A stretch of DNA of 64,000 nt, taken from positions 1,054,001 to 1,118,000 of the forward strand of contig CBDBFA010000003.1 of the NCBI GenBank assembly GCA_965204545.1, read 5' to 3'. Of the stretch, positions 1 to 8,118 are shown piece after piece (position 1 is the first letter of the stretch; each line of letters starts with the position of its first letter). Below the pieces are notes generated by a model. It worked only from the letters and a program-made list of their open reading frames with translations, was not told where the DNA came from and did not search any database. The DNA is from JAABVD01 sp965204545. Lineage in GTDB: Bacteria > Verrucomicrobiota > Verrucomicrobiia > Opitutales > UBA2995. The position numbers and the translations under genes were made by a program.

Positions 1-172
1 CCAGTTTACGCTTAGAGCCAAGTAATGCGTTCAATAGTCCTAACGATTTTCGGCTGGTCTGTGTAAAATTGTGCGACTTCATTCCCCAGGCTTGATCCGG
101 TAACTCTTGACCAGATGCGAATGAATGAGACTATCCCTCCATGAGAATTGTGCGAACAATATGCCTGACCAC

Positions 173-2923
173 ATGAAAATTTCTGTTGGTTTATCGTTGG
201 TATTGGGCTGCCTCAGCGCGGCAGGGGAAGATTCCATCGACTTCCGGCTCCATATTGAGCCAATTCTTCGGGAAAATTGCCTGGAATGCCACGGACCCGA
301 GGAGCAGGAATCCGATTTCCGCGTGGACCGCAAGTCCACCCTGCTCGGTGGAGGGGGGTCCGGGATTGAGACCATTATTCCAGGAGATCCGGCACAAAGC
401 TACCTGATCGAATTGGTCCGCGAGTCCGATGAGATGTACCGGATGCCCTACGAAAGGGAAGCCCTTCCCGAGGAGAAGATTTTGCAATTGGAAAAGTGGA
501 TCGCGGAAGGAGCTGAGATTCCGGATGATCCGGAGGGAGACGCGGAATTAAAGAAAACGGAGCACTGGTCCTTGTTACCGGTGGTTCGTCCGGAAATACC
601 CGCTAACCCCATTACCAGCAGCCCCATCGACGCCTTCCTGATGGAGAAACTGGCTGACATGGGCCTCACCTACAATCCGGCGGCCGATTCCCGGTCGCTT
701 GTGCGCCGCACCTCCATTCTCCTGACCGGATTACCTCCAACCCCTCAGCAAATCGATGCGTTTGCCCTGGCCCATGCCGAGGATGCGGACGCGGCCTTCC
801 TTGCCCTGGTAGACCGGCTACTGGCTTCATCTCATTTCGGAGAACGATGGGCCCAACATTGGCTCGATGTCATTCGTTGGGCTGAAACCAACGGTTCCGA
901 GGCCAATCTATATCGCAAAAATGCCTGGTACTACCGCGATTATGTGATCCAGGCCCTTAATGAGGACAGGCCCTATCACCATTTCATTCGCGAGCAATTG
1001 GCCGGGGATCAATTGAGTGTGGGACATGCCACCGGTTTTCTCGTGGCGGGGCCCCATGTGCCCACCGCAACCGTGGGACGCGAACCTTCCGCCATTCGCC
1101 AAGCCCGGGCCGACCGCTTGGATGAAATCGTGCAGACCGTCGGGGCATCCATGCTCGGCATGACGGTGAGTTGCGCCCGTTGCCACAACCACAAGTTCGA
1201 TCCCATTTCCATCAAGGACTACTATTCTCTAACCGCCATCTTCCAGGGGGTCGAGTTCGGCAGCCGGTATGCCGAACTCGAGGAGAGCCATCCCCGCCGG
1301 ATAAGAGAAGGGGAACTCCGCCGCTCTCTCCACCAACTGCGCCAAGTCCTCAGAGCCAATGGTACCGCCTGGGTTGAAGACTGGCAGGGCTGGAAGGAAA
1401 TGTATTTTCCGGCAACCAATGCAAACGCCATCCGTCTGACCTTCCTGTCCAAGAAAATCAGGATTGAGGAAATCGAGCTCTACGGCCCGGATGACCCGTC
1501 GGAAAACCTGGCTTTGTCCTCCCGGGGAACGGTGGCAAAGACGGACGAATCCATGACCGAAATCCGGGGCGAGGTCTTCTTTGCCAACGATGGGCAACTC
1601 AGCACCAATGTTTGGCGGTCAACCTCTCCGCCAGACAGCGAGAAGCAACCTTGGATAATTCTCGAATTTTCCGAACCTCGTCTGGTTGATCGGATGGCCA
1701 TCAGCTCCAACAAGCATTACTTTTTGGAAACCGATTATCTGTCGCCATATACGCCGCAGGCCTTCCCCGAATACCTGGTAGAAGCCCTCGGCCCGAATGG
1801 AACCTGGCAGAATCTGGCTTCCACTACCCAAATCAAGCAATCACTGGAAGGTGAATCGACTCAATCAACCGCAGTCAGGCGCATCCGGAGTATCATCCAT
1901 CAACTCGGGGTGGAGGGTATCAAGCCGAGTTTTGTGGGGCGGTTTATCAATCCGGTGGTGACCCGCGTGCTGCACCGCGGAAGTCCGGAAAGCCCGCGCA
2001 GTGAGGTAGACCCTGCGGGATTTGCCATATTGAAGGGCAACCTTAACCTGGACTCGTCCAGCCCCGAGGCCGAGAGGCGCATGCGCTTCGCCGACTGGCT
2101 GACCGATCCGGACCACCCTTTGACCGCCCGCGTGTTGGTCAATCGCGTTTGGAGCCATATCTTTGGAAGAGGTATCGTGGCAACTCCGGCTGATTTTGGC
2201 AGCGTCGGCGCTCCACCCACCCACCCGGAATTGCTCGACTGGCTGGCCCGGGAGTTTGTCCAACCCGAAACATCCGGAGCAACACCCTGGTCCATCAAAG
2301 GCCTCATCCGGCAGATTTTGCTGACCGATGCCTACCGCCAATCCAGCGCTCCGCGAGAGGATGGACTCGCCCTCGACGCATCCTCCCGTTATTTGTGGCG
2401 CTTTCCCCCGCGCCGCGTTGAAGCCGAGGTATTACGGGATGGCATTCTGCGCGCTTCGGGGAAACTGGATCCAAGCCTGGGTGGGCCAAGCTACCGCATC
2501 CACAACGAGAAGAAGACATACGCCCAGTGGGAGGTGGTTGATAATCACGGTCCGGGAACCTGGCGTCGCATGATCTATCAGGAAAGAATGCGGCGGGTAG
2601 ATGACCAGATCTTTACCGCATTCGATTTTCCCGATTGCGGACAGATCCGGGCCAAGCGACCCATTTCCACTACTCCTTTACAGGCGCTTAATCTGTTGAA
2701 CTCACCCTTCGCCACGGAACAAGCCGGTTTTATCGCTGAACGTGCCAAAGCGGAATCATCCGGAGGTGCCTTGGATGCCACAAAGCGGATCTTCGACCTG
2801 CTGCTGGGCCGCGATCCCTCGGAAATTGAACTGGACGCCTCCCTTGCCGTAGCTCAAAATGGCGGCCTGCATCTGGTCAGCCGTTCCTTGATGAATTCCA
2901 ACGAATTCGCTTTCCTGCCATGA
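173..2923 (+). CDS. DUF1549/DUF1553 planctomycete-type cytochrome c protein
   Basis: Secreted multidomain protein of about 916 residues; the cellular role of this family is not established. I chose the ATG at 173 because it begins a signal peptide (MKISVGLSLVLGCLSAAG); an in-frame ATG at 125 adds 16 unlikely residues. Seen in order: a PSCyt1-type haem motif CLECH (residues 36-40), a DUF1549 region (about 140-360) with a second motif CARCH (334-338), a discoidin-like beta-rich middle (about 420-590), and DUF1553 (about 630-890, with LTARVLVNRVWSHIFGRG). The stop overlaps the next start by four bases (ATGA), so the pair is translationally coupled. Family members in PVC bacteria usually sit beside DUF1501 genes, as here. 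A role in extracellular carbohydrate oxidation is inference. Confidence 0.9.
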   Translation: MKISVGLSLVLGCLSAAGEDSIDFRLHIEPILRENCLECHGPEEQESDFRVDRKSTLLGGGGSGIETIIPGDPAQSYLIELVRESDEMYRMPYEREALPEEKILQLEKWIAEGAEIPDDPEGDAELKKTEHWSLLPVVRPEIPANPITSSPIDAFLMEKLADMGLTYNPAADSRSLVRRTSILLTGLPPTPQQIDAFALAHAEDADAAFLALVDRLLASSHFGERWAQHWLDVIRWAETNGSEANLYRKNAWYYRDYVIQALNEDRPYHHFIREQLAGDQLSVGHATGFLVAGPHVPTATVGREPSAIRQARADRLDEIVQTVGASMLGMTVSCARCHNHKFDPISIKDYYSLTAIFQGVEFGSRYAELEESHPRRIREGELRRSLHQLRQVLRANGTAWVEDWQGWKEMYFPATNANAIRLTFLSKKIRIEEIELYGPDDPSENLALSSRGTVAKTDESMTEIRGEVFFANDGQLSTNVWRSTSPPDSEKQPWIILEFSEPRLVDRMAISSNKHYFLETDYLSPYTPQAFPEYLVEALGPNGTWQNLASTTQIKQSLEGESTQSTAVRRIRSIIHQLGVEGIKPSFVGRFINPVVTRVLHRGSPESPRSEVDPAGFAILKGNLNLDSSSPEAERRMRFADWLTDPDHPLTARVLVNRVWSHIFGRGIVATPADFGSVGAPPTHPELLDWLAREFVQPETSGATPWSIKGLIRQILLTDAYRQSSAPREDGLALDASSRYLWRFPPRRVEAEVLRDGILRASGKLDPSLGGPSYRIHNEKKTYAQWEVVDNHGPGTWRRMIYQERMRRVDDQIFTAFDFPDCGQIRAKRPISTTPLQALNLLNSPFATEQAGFIAERAKAESSGGALDATKRIFDLLLGRDPSEIELDASLAVAQNGGLHLVSRSLMNSNEFAFLP

Positions 2924-4410
2924 GGAATCCCGAAGAAAAAATCTCTTGCCATGGTCGCCGCCTGTTGAGCAGGCGTCACTTTTTGGGTCAAACCGGCTTG
3001 GCCATGGGGGCACTGTCCTTGAGTCAGTTGTTGGCCGAGGACAATTTGATGCACTTCGGTGGAAAAACGCCTATCCGCCCTCACATCGATCCCAAGTATC
3101 CTTATGCGCCACGGCCCCCGCATTTTCCCGCTGCCGCCAAACAAGTCCTGGTCATTTACTGCCCCGGAGCCGTCAGCCACGTGGATACGTTCGACTACAA
3201 ACCCGACCTTTTCAAGTATCACGGACAAAAACCGCCCTCCATTCCGGAGGTCACTTTCGAGGGCCCGACCGGAAATATCGCCAAACCGTTTTGGGAGTTC
3301 AAGCCACGCGGGCAAACCGGTAAAATGGTCTCCGATCTTCTCCCCAATCTGGCCGAGCAGGTGGACGACTTCTGTTTCATTCATTCCCTGACCACCGACA
3401 CCAGTTCTCACCCCCAGGGAGAAAACTTTTTCAATACCGGTTTTACCATGGAAGGATTTCCTTCCTTTGGAGCCTGGGTGACGTATGCCCTGGGTTCCGA
3501 AAATTCGGATCTGCCCGCTTTTGTAGCCATAAACGACCCCCGCGGCCTGGCCCGTTCGGGCAAGAACAATTTTGGCAGCGGATTTCTCCCAGCCGCATTC
3601 CAGGGTACGGATTTCAGCGCCAAGAATCCCCCGGCAAATTTGAAACGTCCATCCAACCTTTCCGCCATGGACGATAAACAATCCATAGACCTGTTGGAGC
3701 GATTGAATGCCCACCATTTGGAGTTGTTTCCGGGTGACGCCGATCTGGCCGCCCGCATCGCCAGTTATGAGTTGGCCGGTAAAATGCAAACATCCGTGCC
3801 CGAAGTCATGGACCTGGCGGGAGAGCCCCTCTCCATTCATAGGGAATACGGCACGGAAAGCGGCAGCGACCTCAAGCGCGAATACGCAAAAAATTGTATC
3901 TTGGCCCGCCGACTGATCGAAAAGGGCGTGCGGGTGGTGCAATTGTTCAATGGAAGCGATCCATCCGGGGGAAATGGGATCACCAATTGGGACTCCCACA
4001 GCAATATCCTGAAAACCCATGCCATGCAGGCTGAAATCATGGATCAACCAACCGGCGCCCTCATTCACGATCTGAAACGACGCGGCCTTCTCGAGCACAC
4101 TCTGGTGGCCTGGTGCACTGAATTCGGCCGCATGCCGTTTTTACAGGCCAACGGCACCGGGCGCGATCACAACCCCGATACCTTTACCTGTTTTCTGACC
4201 GGAGCCGGAGTAAAAAAGGGGGTGAGCTACGGGGAAAGCGACGAATTCGGTTTCAAGGCTGCGGTGAATCCCAAGACGGTCTACGATTTCAATGCCACCC
4301 TGCTCCACCTCATGGGACTCGACCACGAACGCCTCACTTTCTACCACAACGGGATCGAACGCCGCCTCACCCACGTCCACGGGCATGTTATCGAAGCCAT
4401 GCTGGCTTGA
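2920..4410 (+). CDS. DUF1501 domain-containing protein, Tat-exported
   Basis: A 496-residue protein of the alkaline-phosphatase-like DUF1501 family, whose biochemical activity is unknown. The N-terminus has a twin-arginine motif (SRRHFLGQTGLAMGALSLS, about residues 17-35), so export of a folded protein is likely. Typical family stretches are visible: the VSHVDTFDYKP segment near residue 87, a central ENFFNTGFTMEGFPSFGAWV block, and near the end CTEFGRMPF followed by GRDHNPDTFTCFLTGAGVK. It overlaps the preceding DUF1549/DUF1553 cytochrome by four bases, the standard arrangement in planctomycetes and verrucomicrobia, and probably acts with it in the periplasm. Nothing is broken; the length is normal for the family. 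Confidence 0.92.
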   Translation: MRNPEEKISCHGRRLLSRRHFLGQTGLAMGALSLSQLLAEDNLMHFGGKTPIRPHIDPKYPYAPRPPHFPAAAKQVLVIYCPGAVSHVDTFDYKPDLFKYHGQKPPSIPEVTFEGPTGNIAKPFWEFKPRGQTGKMVSDLLPNLAEQVDDFCFIHSLTTDTSSHPQGENFFNTGFTMEGFPSFGAWVTYALGSENSDLPAFVAINDPRGLARSGKNNFGSGFLPAAFQGTDFSAKNPPANLKRPSNLSAMDDKQSIDLLERLNAHHLELFPGDADLAARIASYELAGKMQTSVPEVMDLAGEPLSIHREYGTESGSDLKREYAKNCILARRLIEKGVRVVQLFNGSDPSGGNGITNWDSHSNILKTHAMQAEIMDQPTGALIHDLKRRGLLEHTLVAWCTEFGRMPFLQANGTGRDHNPDTFTCFLTGAGVKKGVSYGESDEFGFKAAVNPKTVYDFNATLLHLMGLDHERLTFYHNGIERRLTHVHGHVIEAMLA

Positions 4411-4433
4411 ATCCGGAACAGACGTGCCCATCC

Positions 4434-4638
4434 TTAACCCACATTTCTCACTTACCGAGCGAATGCGACATCTCCCAATCTTCTACTGCGCTCCGGTATG
4501 TCGGCACTGGTGCGGACTTCGTTGGATTCGCGTCTTCGCGGGGTGTCGACCCAGCTTCATCCGCGAATCTGCCCGAAACCCGCACCAGCACTCGACCTCC
4601 GTTCGCTCGCTATGAATTTTGTGAGAAATGCGGGTTAA
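4434..4638 (+). repeat. MITE-like palindromic element, copy A
   Basis: A 205-base intergenic unit bounded by 18-base inverted ends (4434-4451 and 4621-4638, TTAACCCACATTTCTCAC against its complement, one mismatch). The interior is itself an imperfect palindrome: the left-hand segment around 4485-4530 pairs with that around 4560-4610. A second copy lies inverted at 10262-10441; I count about 21 differences over about 170 aligned bases. Copy A carries about 25 extra bases inside its left end. It encodes no convincing protein. It resembles a non-autonomous miniature transposable element or a structured-RNA repeat. Confidence 0.8.
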
Positions 4639-4681
4639 GGGGATGACTCGATTCCCGGTCTAATGTAATCAACTCAATCCA

Positions 4682-5428
4682 ATGCCTTTGCCACATTCTA
4701 CCCTCTTGCAACTCAAGCGTTGGAATACGCCGACCATTTACAATGGTTGGGAACAAATCACCCGAATGGACCGCACCGCGGGCGGTTTCAACCGGGAGCC
4801 GACGACCGATTATATGCCGGAAATGGGTCCCATGGTCGGCTACGCCACTACGGTAGTATTCGAACCGTCCAATAAGGAGCACTTGAAAAACAAGGCCGAG
4901 GCCTGGGCGGAGTTTCGGAAATACGTAGCCGGTGTTGCCGGTCCGAAGATCGTGGTGGTGCAGGATTTGGACAAACCCGACTTGGTCGGGGCATTCTGGG
5001 GTGAGGTGACCAGCAATATTCACCGGGCTCTGGGTTGTGTGGGAACGATCATTGACGGAGCTATTCGCGACGTGGATGAAATGAGGAATGCCGGCTTCAA
5101 GGCCCTGGCCCGCAGCTTGTGCGTGGGGCATGCCTACAGTTGCCCGATTCGGTGGAATTGTGCCGTGGAAGTTTTCGGAACCACCATTCAACCCGGGCAA
5201 TTGATCCACGCCGACAAACACGGATTTCTGGCCATTCCGCCGGAAGACGAAGAAGGACTCCTGGAGGCCTCGGTATTTATGGACCGGAATGAGTGTGATA
5301 CCGTTATTCCAGCAGCCCGGTCCGTCCAGGGGAAATCGATTGAAGAAATTCTGGAAAGCATAAACCAGGCTGGTGCATCGTTCGCCAAGGCGGTTCGACG
5401 CAAGTTTAATCAAGAGGGCGAGTGGTGA
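4682..5428 (+). CDS. RraA family protein (putative aldolase/decarboxylase)
   Basis: A 248-residue member of the RraA/HMG-aldolase family, once mislabelled dimethylmenaquinone methyltransferase. Characterised relatives are metal-dependent pyruvate aldolases (4-hydroxy-4-methyl-2-oxoglutarate type) or oxaloacetate decarboxylases; others bind RNase E. Visible signatures are the GAFWGEV loop (103-109) and the GTIIDGAIRDVDEM stretch (121-134) with the Arg129-Asp130 pair expected at the active site. It is the first of three co-directional genes, followed after 67 bases by an APH-fold kinase and then an enolase-like protein, which points to sugar-acid or hydroxy-acid metabolism. Substrate unknown. 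Confidence 0.85.
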   Translation: MPLPHSTLLQLKRWNTPTIYNGWEQITRMDRTAGGFNREPTTDYMPEMGPMVGYATTVVFEPSNKEHLKNKAEAWAEFRKYVAGVAGPKIVVVQDLDKPDLVGAFWGEVTSNIHRALGCVGTIIDGAIRDVDEMRNAGFKALARSLCVGHAYSCPIRWNCAVEVFGTTIQPGQLIHADKHGFLAIPPEDEEGLLEASVFMDRNECDTVIPAARSVQGKSIEEILESINQAGASFAKAVRRKFNQEGEW

Positions 5429-5495
5429 CCCCCTGAGCCTTCTGCCGCGTCCGGGCTGACATCAATCCGACCCTGAAACCCGAAATGGTTGAAAC

Positions 5496-6515
5496 ATGGT
5501 CCATTGCCAGGACATCGAAAACGAGGCAGCCCTGCTCACTTATTTGCGGCAAACGGGTCGGATTGAGGAGGAGGAAGCGCCTGATCTGCAAATCCTGGAG
5601 GGAGGGGTTTCCAACCGGACGGTCCTTTTGCAACGATCCAATGGACAGGCATGGGTGCTCAAGCAAGCTCTATCCAAATTACGGGTAGAGGTAGATTGGT
5701 TCAGCGACCCCGCCCGCATTGCCCGGGAGGCTCTGGCTTTGCAATGGCTGGAGAAGTGGTTGCCCAAAGAACATACCATTCCGCTGGTTTTTCTGGATAG
5801 GCAAAACCACCTGCTGGCCATGCAGGCCGTGCCCTACCCTCATCAAAACTGGAAAACCCTCCTGCTCGACGGCATGTTGTCCAACGATCACGTCCACCAG
5901 TTTGCCCGCATGCTTGCCACTCTGCATGGCAAGGCGCTGGAAGACCGGAAGGATGCAGCCGAAGACTTCGCTGACCGGTCCTTCTTTCACTCTCTCAGAC
6001 TCGAACCTTACTATGCCTACGCCGGAGAACAGGAAGCTGAAGCCAAGGCCTTCCTGGGAAAATTGATTGCCGAGACCCTGCTGCGAGAAGATACCGTTGT
6101 GCACGGCGATTACAGTCCCAAGAACATTCTCGTCCATGCCGGGAACCTCATTCTTCTGGACCACGAAGTCATGCATTGGGGAGACCCGGCTTTCGATATC
6201 GGGTTCTCCCTGACCCACTTGCTCAGCAAAGCCAATCACCTGATACATCGGCGCAAGGATTTTGCCCGAGCCGCCCAAAATTTCTGGAAAATTTACGGTC
6301 TTCACCTCGGCCCGGTCCCCTGGCGGGAGGGATTCGAGACCCGCTGCGTTAAACATACATTAGCCTGCCTACTGGCCCGCGTAAGCGGCAGATCTCCGCT
6401 CGAGTATTTGAACGCCGGGGAAGCGGTTCGCCAGCGCGAGACCGCCTTACAGTTGATGCAGGGTAGTCCCGGTTCGATACAAGACCTGATAAGGCAGTTC
6501 GCCGACAACCTTTAA
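5496..6515 (+). CDS. APH-fold phosphotransferase (small-molecule kinase)
   Basis: A 339-residue kinase of the aminoglycoside phosphotransferase/choline kinase fold. A glycine-rich loop (LEGGVSNRTVLL, about 34-45), an ATP-anchoring lysine (WVLKQ, Lys56), the catalytic loop HGDYSPKN (203-210, Asp205, Asn210) and the metal-binding Asp222 in ILLDHE are all present, so it should be active. Only three bases separate it from the enolase-like gene, so the two are almost certainly co-translated. That pairing argues for a metabolic substrate, such as a hydroxy or sugar acid, rather than antibiotic resistance. It resembles methylthioribose-kinase-type proteins only in fold; no methylthioribose salvage partners are nearby. 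Confidence 0.85.
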   Translation: MVHCQDIENEAALLTYLRQTGRIEEEEAPDLQILEGGVSNRTVLLQRSNGQAWVLKQALSKLRVEVDWFSDPARIAREALALQWLEKWLPKEHTIPLVFLDRQNHLLAMQAVPYPHQNWKTLLLDGMLSNDHVHQFARMLATLHGKALEDRKDAAEDFADRSFFHSLRLEPYYAYAGEQEAEAKAFLGKLIAETLLREDTVVHGDYSPKNILVHAGNLILLDHEVMHWGDPAFDIGFSLTHLLSKANHLIHRRKDFARAAQNFWKIYGLHLGPVPWREGFETRCVKHTLACLLARVSGRSPLEYLNAGEAVRQRETALQLMQGSPGSIQDLIRQFADNL

Positions 6516-6518
6516 ACC

Positions 6519-7787
6519 ATGCCGCGCATTCGATCCATAGAAGGCCTGGAAATACTAGATAGCAGGGGCCGACCCACCGTAAAGGCCACCTGTGCTTTAC
6601 GGAGTGGAGCTTCAGCCTCCGCCTCAGTCCCCAGCGGCGCTTCCACCGGAGGGGCGGAAGCGGTAGAGCTGAGGGATGGCGATCCATCGCGCTTTGGTGG
6701 ATACGGTTGTCTCAAGGCAATTTCCCATATCAACGGTGAAATCAACCGGAAGTTGTCGGGCAAAGCCCATGCTTCGCAAGCGGAGTTGGACCGGGCCCTG
6801 ATCGACCTGGACGGAACGGTGGATAAATCACGATTGGGAGCCAACGCCATTTTGGCCGTATCCATTGCCTACGCTCGGGCTTGCGCGTTAGAGGTTGGAA
6901 CCCCCCTCTACCGATATTTCGCCGAAATGTTGGGGCAACCGATCACCCGTTTGCCCCGACCCACCGTAAACCTGTTCAGCGGCGGTAGGCATGGCGGCCA
7001 GCAGGTTGCCATTCAGGATGTGCTGGTGGTTCCCGCCTCGGCCGAGAGTATCCGGCAAAGCCTGGAAATAACCCATGCCGTTTACAGCGCCGCGGTCGAA
7101 TTGCTGGCCGTCAGTTTTGATGCGCCCTGGCTGACCGCCGATGAGGGAGGACTGGCCCCTCCGGTTAATCGGACAGAGGCGTTACTGGAGCTCGCCATGC
7201 AAGCCATAGAACGGGCCGGCCTTACCCCCGGCCTCCACGTTTCCTTGGCCTTGGATGTGGCCTCGAGCCAGTTTTTCAGAGATGGGGTCTACCACCTCGA
7301 TGGCAAATCCCTCAAAAGCCCGGAAATGATCAGACAGTTGGGGGATTGGGCAAGCCGCTACCCCATCGTCAGCCTGGAAGATGGTCTGGCCGAAGAGGAT
7401 TGGGAGTATTGGCCGGAGTTGTGCCGCCAGCTTTCCCCCAACACCTTGACCTTGGGAGATGATCTGCTCTGCACCCATCCCCGGCGCATCCAAAAGGCCA
7501 TTGGCTCAAATGCCTGCAACGCCCTGTTGCTGAAGGTGAATCAGATCGGTTCACTGACCGAAGCCCTGGAAGCCTGTCGGTTGGCCAGGGATGCCGGGTG
7601 GATGGTGACCATCTCCGCTCGAAGTGGTGAGACCGAAGACGATTGGTACAGCGACCTGGCCGTCGGCTGGTCCGGCCATCAAACAAAGGTCGGGTCCATC
7701 ACCCAATCGGAACGGCTGGCCAAGTACAACCGGCTCCTGGAAATTGAAAAGGAATTGCGCCTGCCCATGATCCGCTGGCCTCATTAA
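6519..7787 (+). CDS. Divergent enolase-family protein
   Basis: A 422-residue enolase homologue covering the full family length. The N-terminal EILDSRG, VPSGASTG loop and LRDGD motifs are intact. Retained ligands and catalytic residues are Glu209 (DEGG), Asp246, Glu287, Asp314, Lys339, Arg368-Ser369 and Lys390. Two positions differ from standard enolase: the catalytic Glu of the IQEF motif is Asp167 (IQDV), and the phosphate-contacting His of SHRSGETED is Ala367 (SARSGETED). The first motif also reads SGGRHGG rather than NGG(E/S/A)HA. This suggests a paralogue acting on a 2-phosphoglycerate analogue rather than the glycolytic enzyme, though activity on 2-phosphoglycerate cannot be excluded. 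It follows the kinase by three bases. Confidence 0.85.
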   Translation: MPRIRSIEGLEILDSRGRPTVKATCALRSGASASASVPSGASTGGAEAVELRDGDPSRFGGYGCLKAISHINGEINRKLSGKAHASQAELDRALIDLDGTVDKSRLGANAILAVSIAYARACALEVGTPLYRYFAEMLGQPITRLPRPTVNLFSGGRHGGQQVAIQDVLVVPASAESIRQSLEITHAVYSAAVELLAVSFDAPWLTADEGGLAPPVNRTEALLELAMQAIERAGLTPGLHVSLALDVASSQFFRDGVYHLDGKSLKSPEMIRQLGDWASRYPIVSLEDGLAEEDWEYWPELCRQLSPNTLTLGDDLLCTHPRRIQKAIGSNACNALLLKVNQIGSLTEALEACRLARDAGWMVTISARSGETEDDWYSDLAVGWSGHQTKVGSITQSERLAKYNRLLEIEKELRLPMIRWPH

Positions 7788-7836
7788 AATGGGTTCCCTT
7801 ATTTTTTATGACGCTTCACATCATTTGTGCCTCATT

Positions 7837-8118
7837 ATGACTCAATTAACGATTCGAAATTTTTCACCGGAACTGGAGAAAAAAATCAGGTCTTTGGCCA
7901 AAGAACGGGAGTGTTCCTTGAATAAGGCAGCCGTCTTTCTATTAAACCAGGGCGCTGGAATTTCAGATCGGCCCATGGCCCAGGGAATTGGCCATGGGCT
8001 GGACACATTCATAGGCACTTGGAATCAGTCCGAGGCGGAGGCCTTTGATCAAAGGATCGAAGCAGCTTTTGAGTCGGTAGACGATGACTTGTGGCAGACA
8101 AGGTTCAATCGAACCTAG
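7837..8118 (+). CDS. Orphan ribbon-helix-helix antitoxin (VapB/FitA-like)
   Basis: A 93-residue protein. The start is taken at the ATG at 7837, because the N-terminal MTQLTIRNFSPELEKKIR is the usual DNA-binding strand and helix of FitA/VapB-type antitoxins; an upstream in-frame ATG at 7789 adds 16 residues. The C-terminal LDTFIGTWNQSEAEAFDQRI and DDLW segments resemble the toxin-wrapping tail of these proteins. A PIN-domain toxin gene normally follows directly, but here the next gene is a convergent sulfatase overlapping the tail by 14 bases. It therefore appears to be an orphan, or a regulator acting in trans. Confidence 0.75.
   Translation: MTQLTIRNFSPELEKKIRSLAKERECSLNKAAVFLLNQGAGISDRPMAQGIGHGLDTFIGTWNQSEAEAFDQRIEAAFESVDDDLWQTRFNRT

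Noticed and set aside
2854..4098. A 414-codon minus-strand open frame opposite the DUF1501 gene.
   Set aside because: It mirrors the codon structure of the DUF1501 gene and shows no family motif; it has no start signal or operon context.
5496..6515. Aminoglycoside resistance as a function of the APH-fold kinase.
   Set aside because: The gene is coupled to an enolase-like gene and an RraA gene, which fits metabolism; the APH fold alone does not show resistance.
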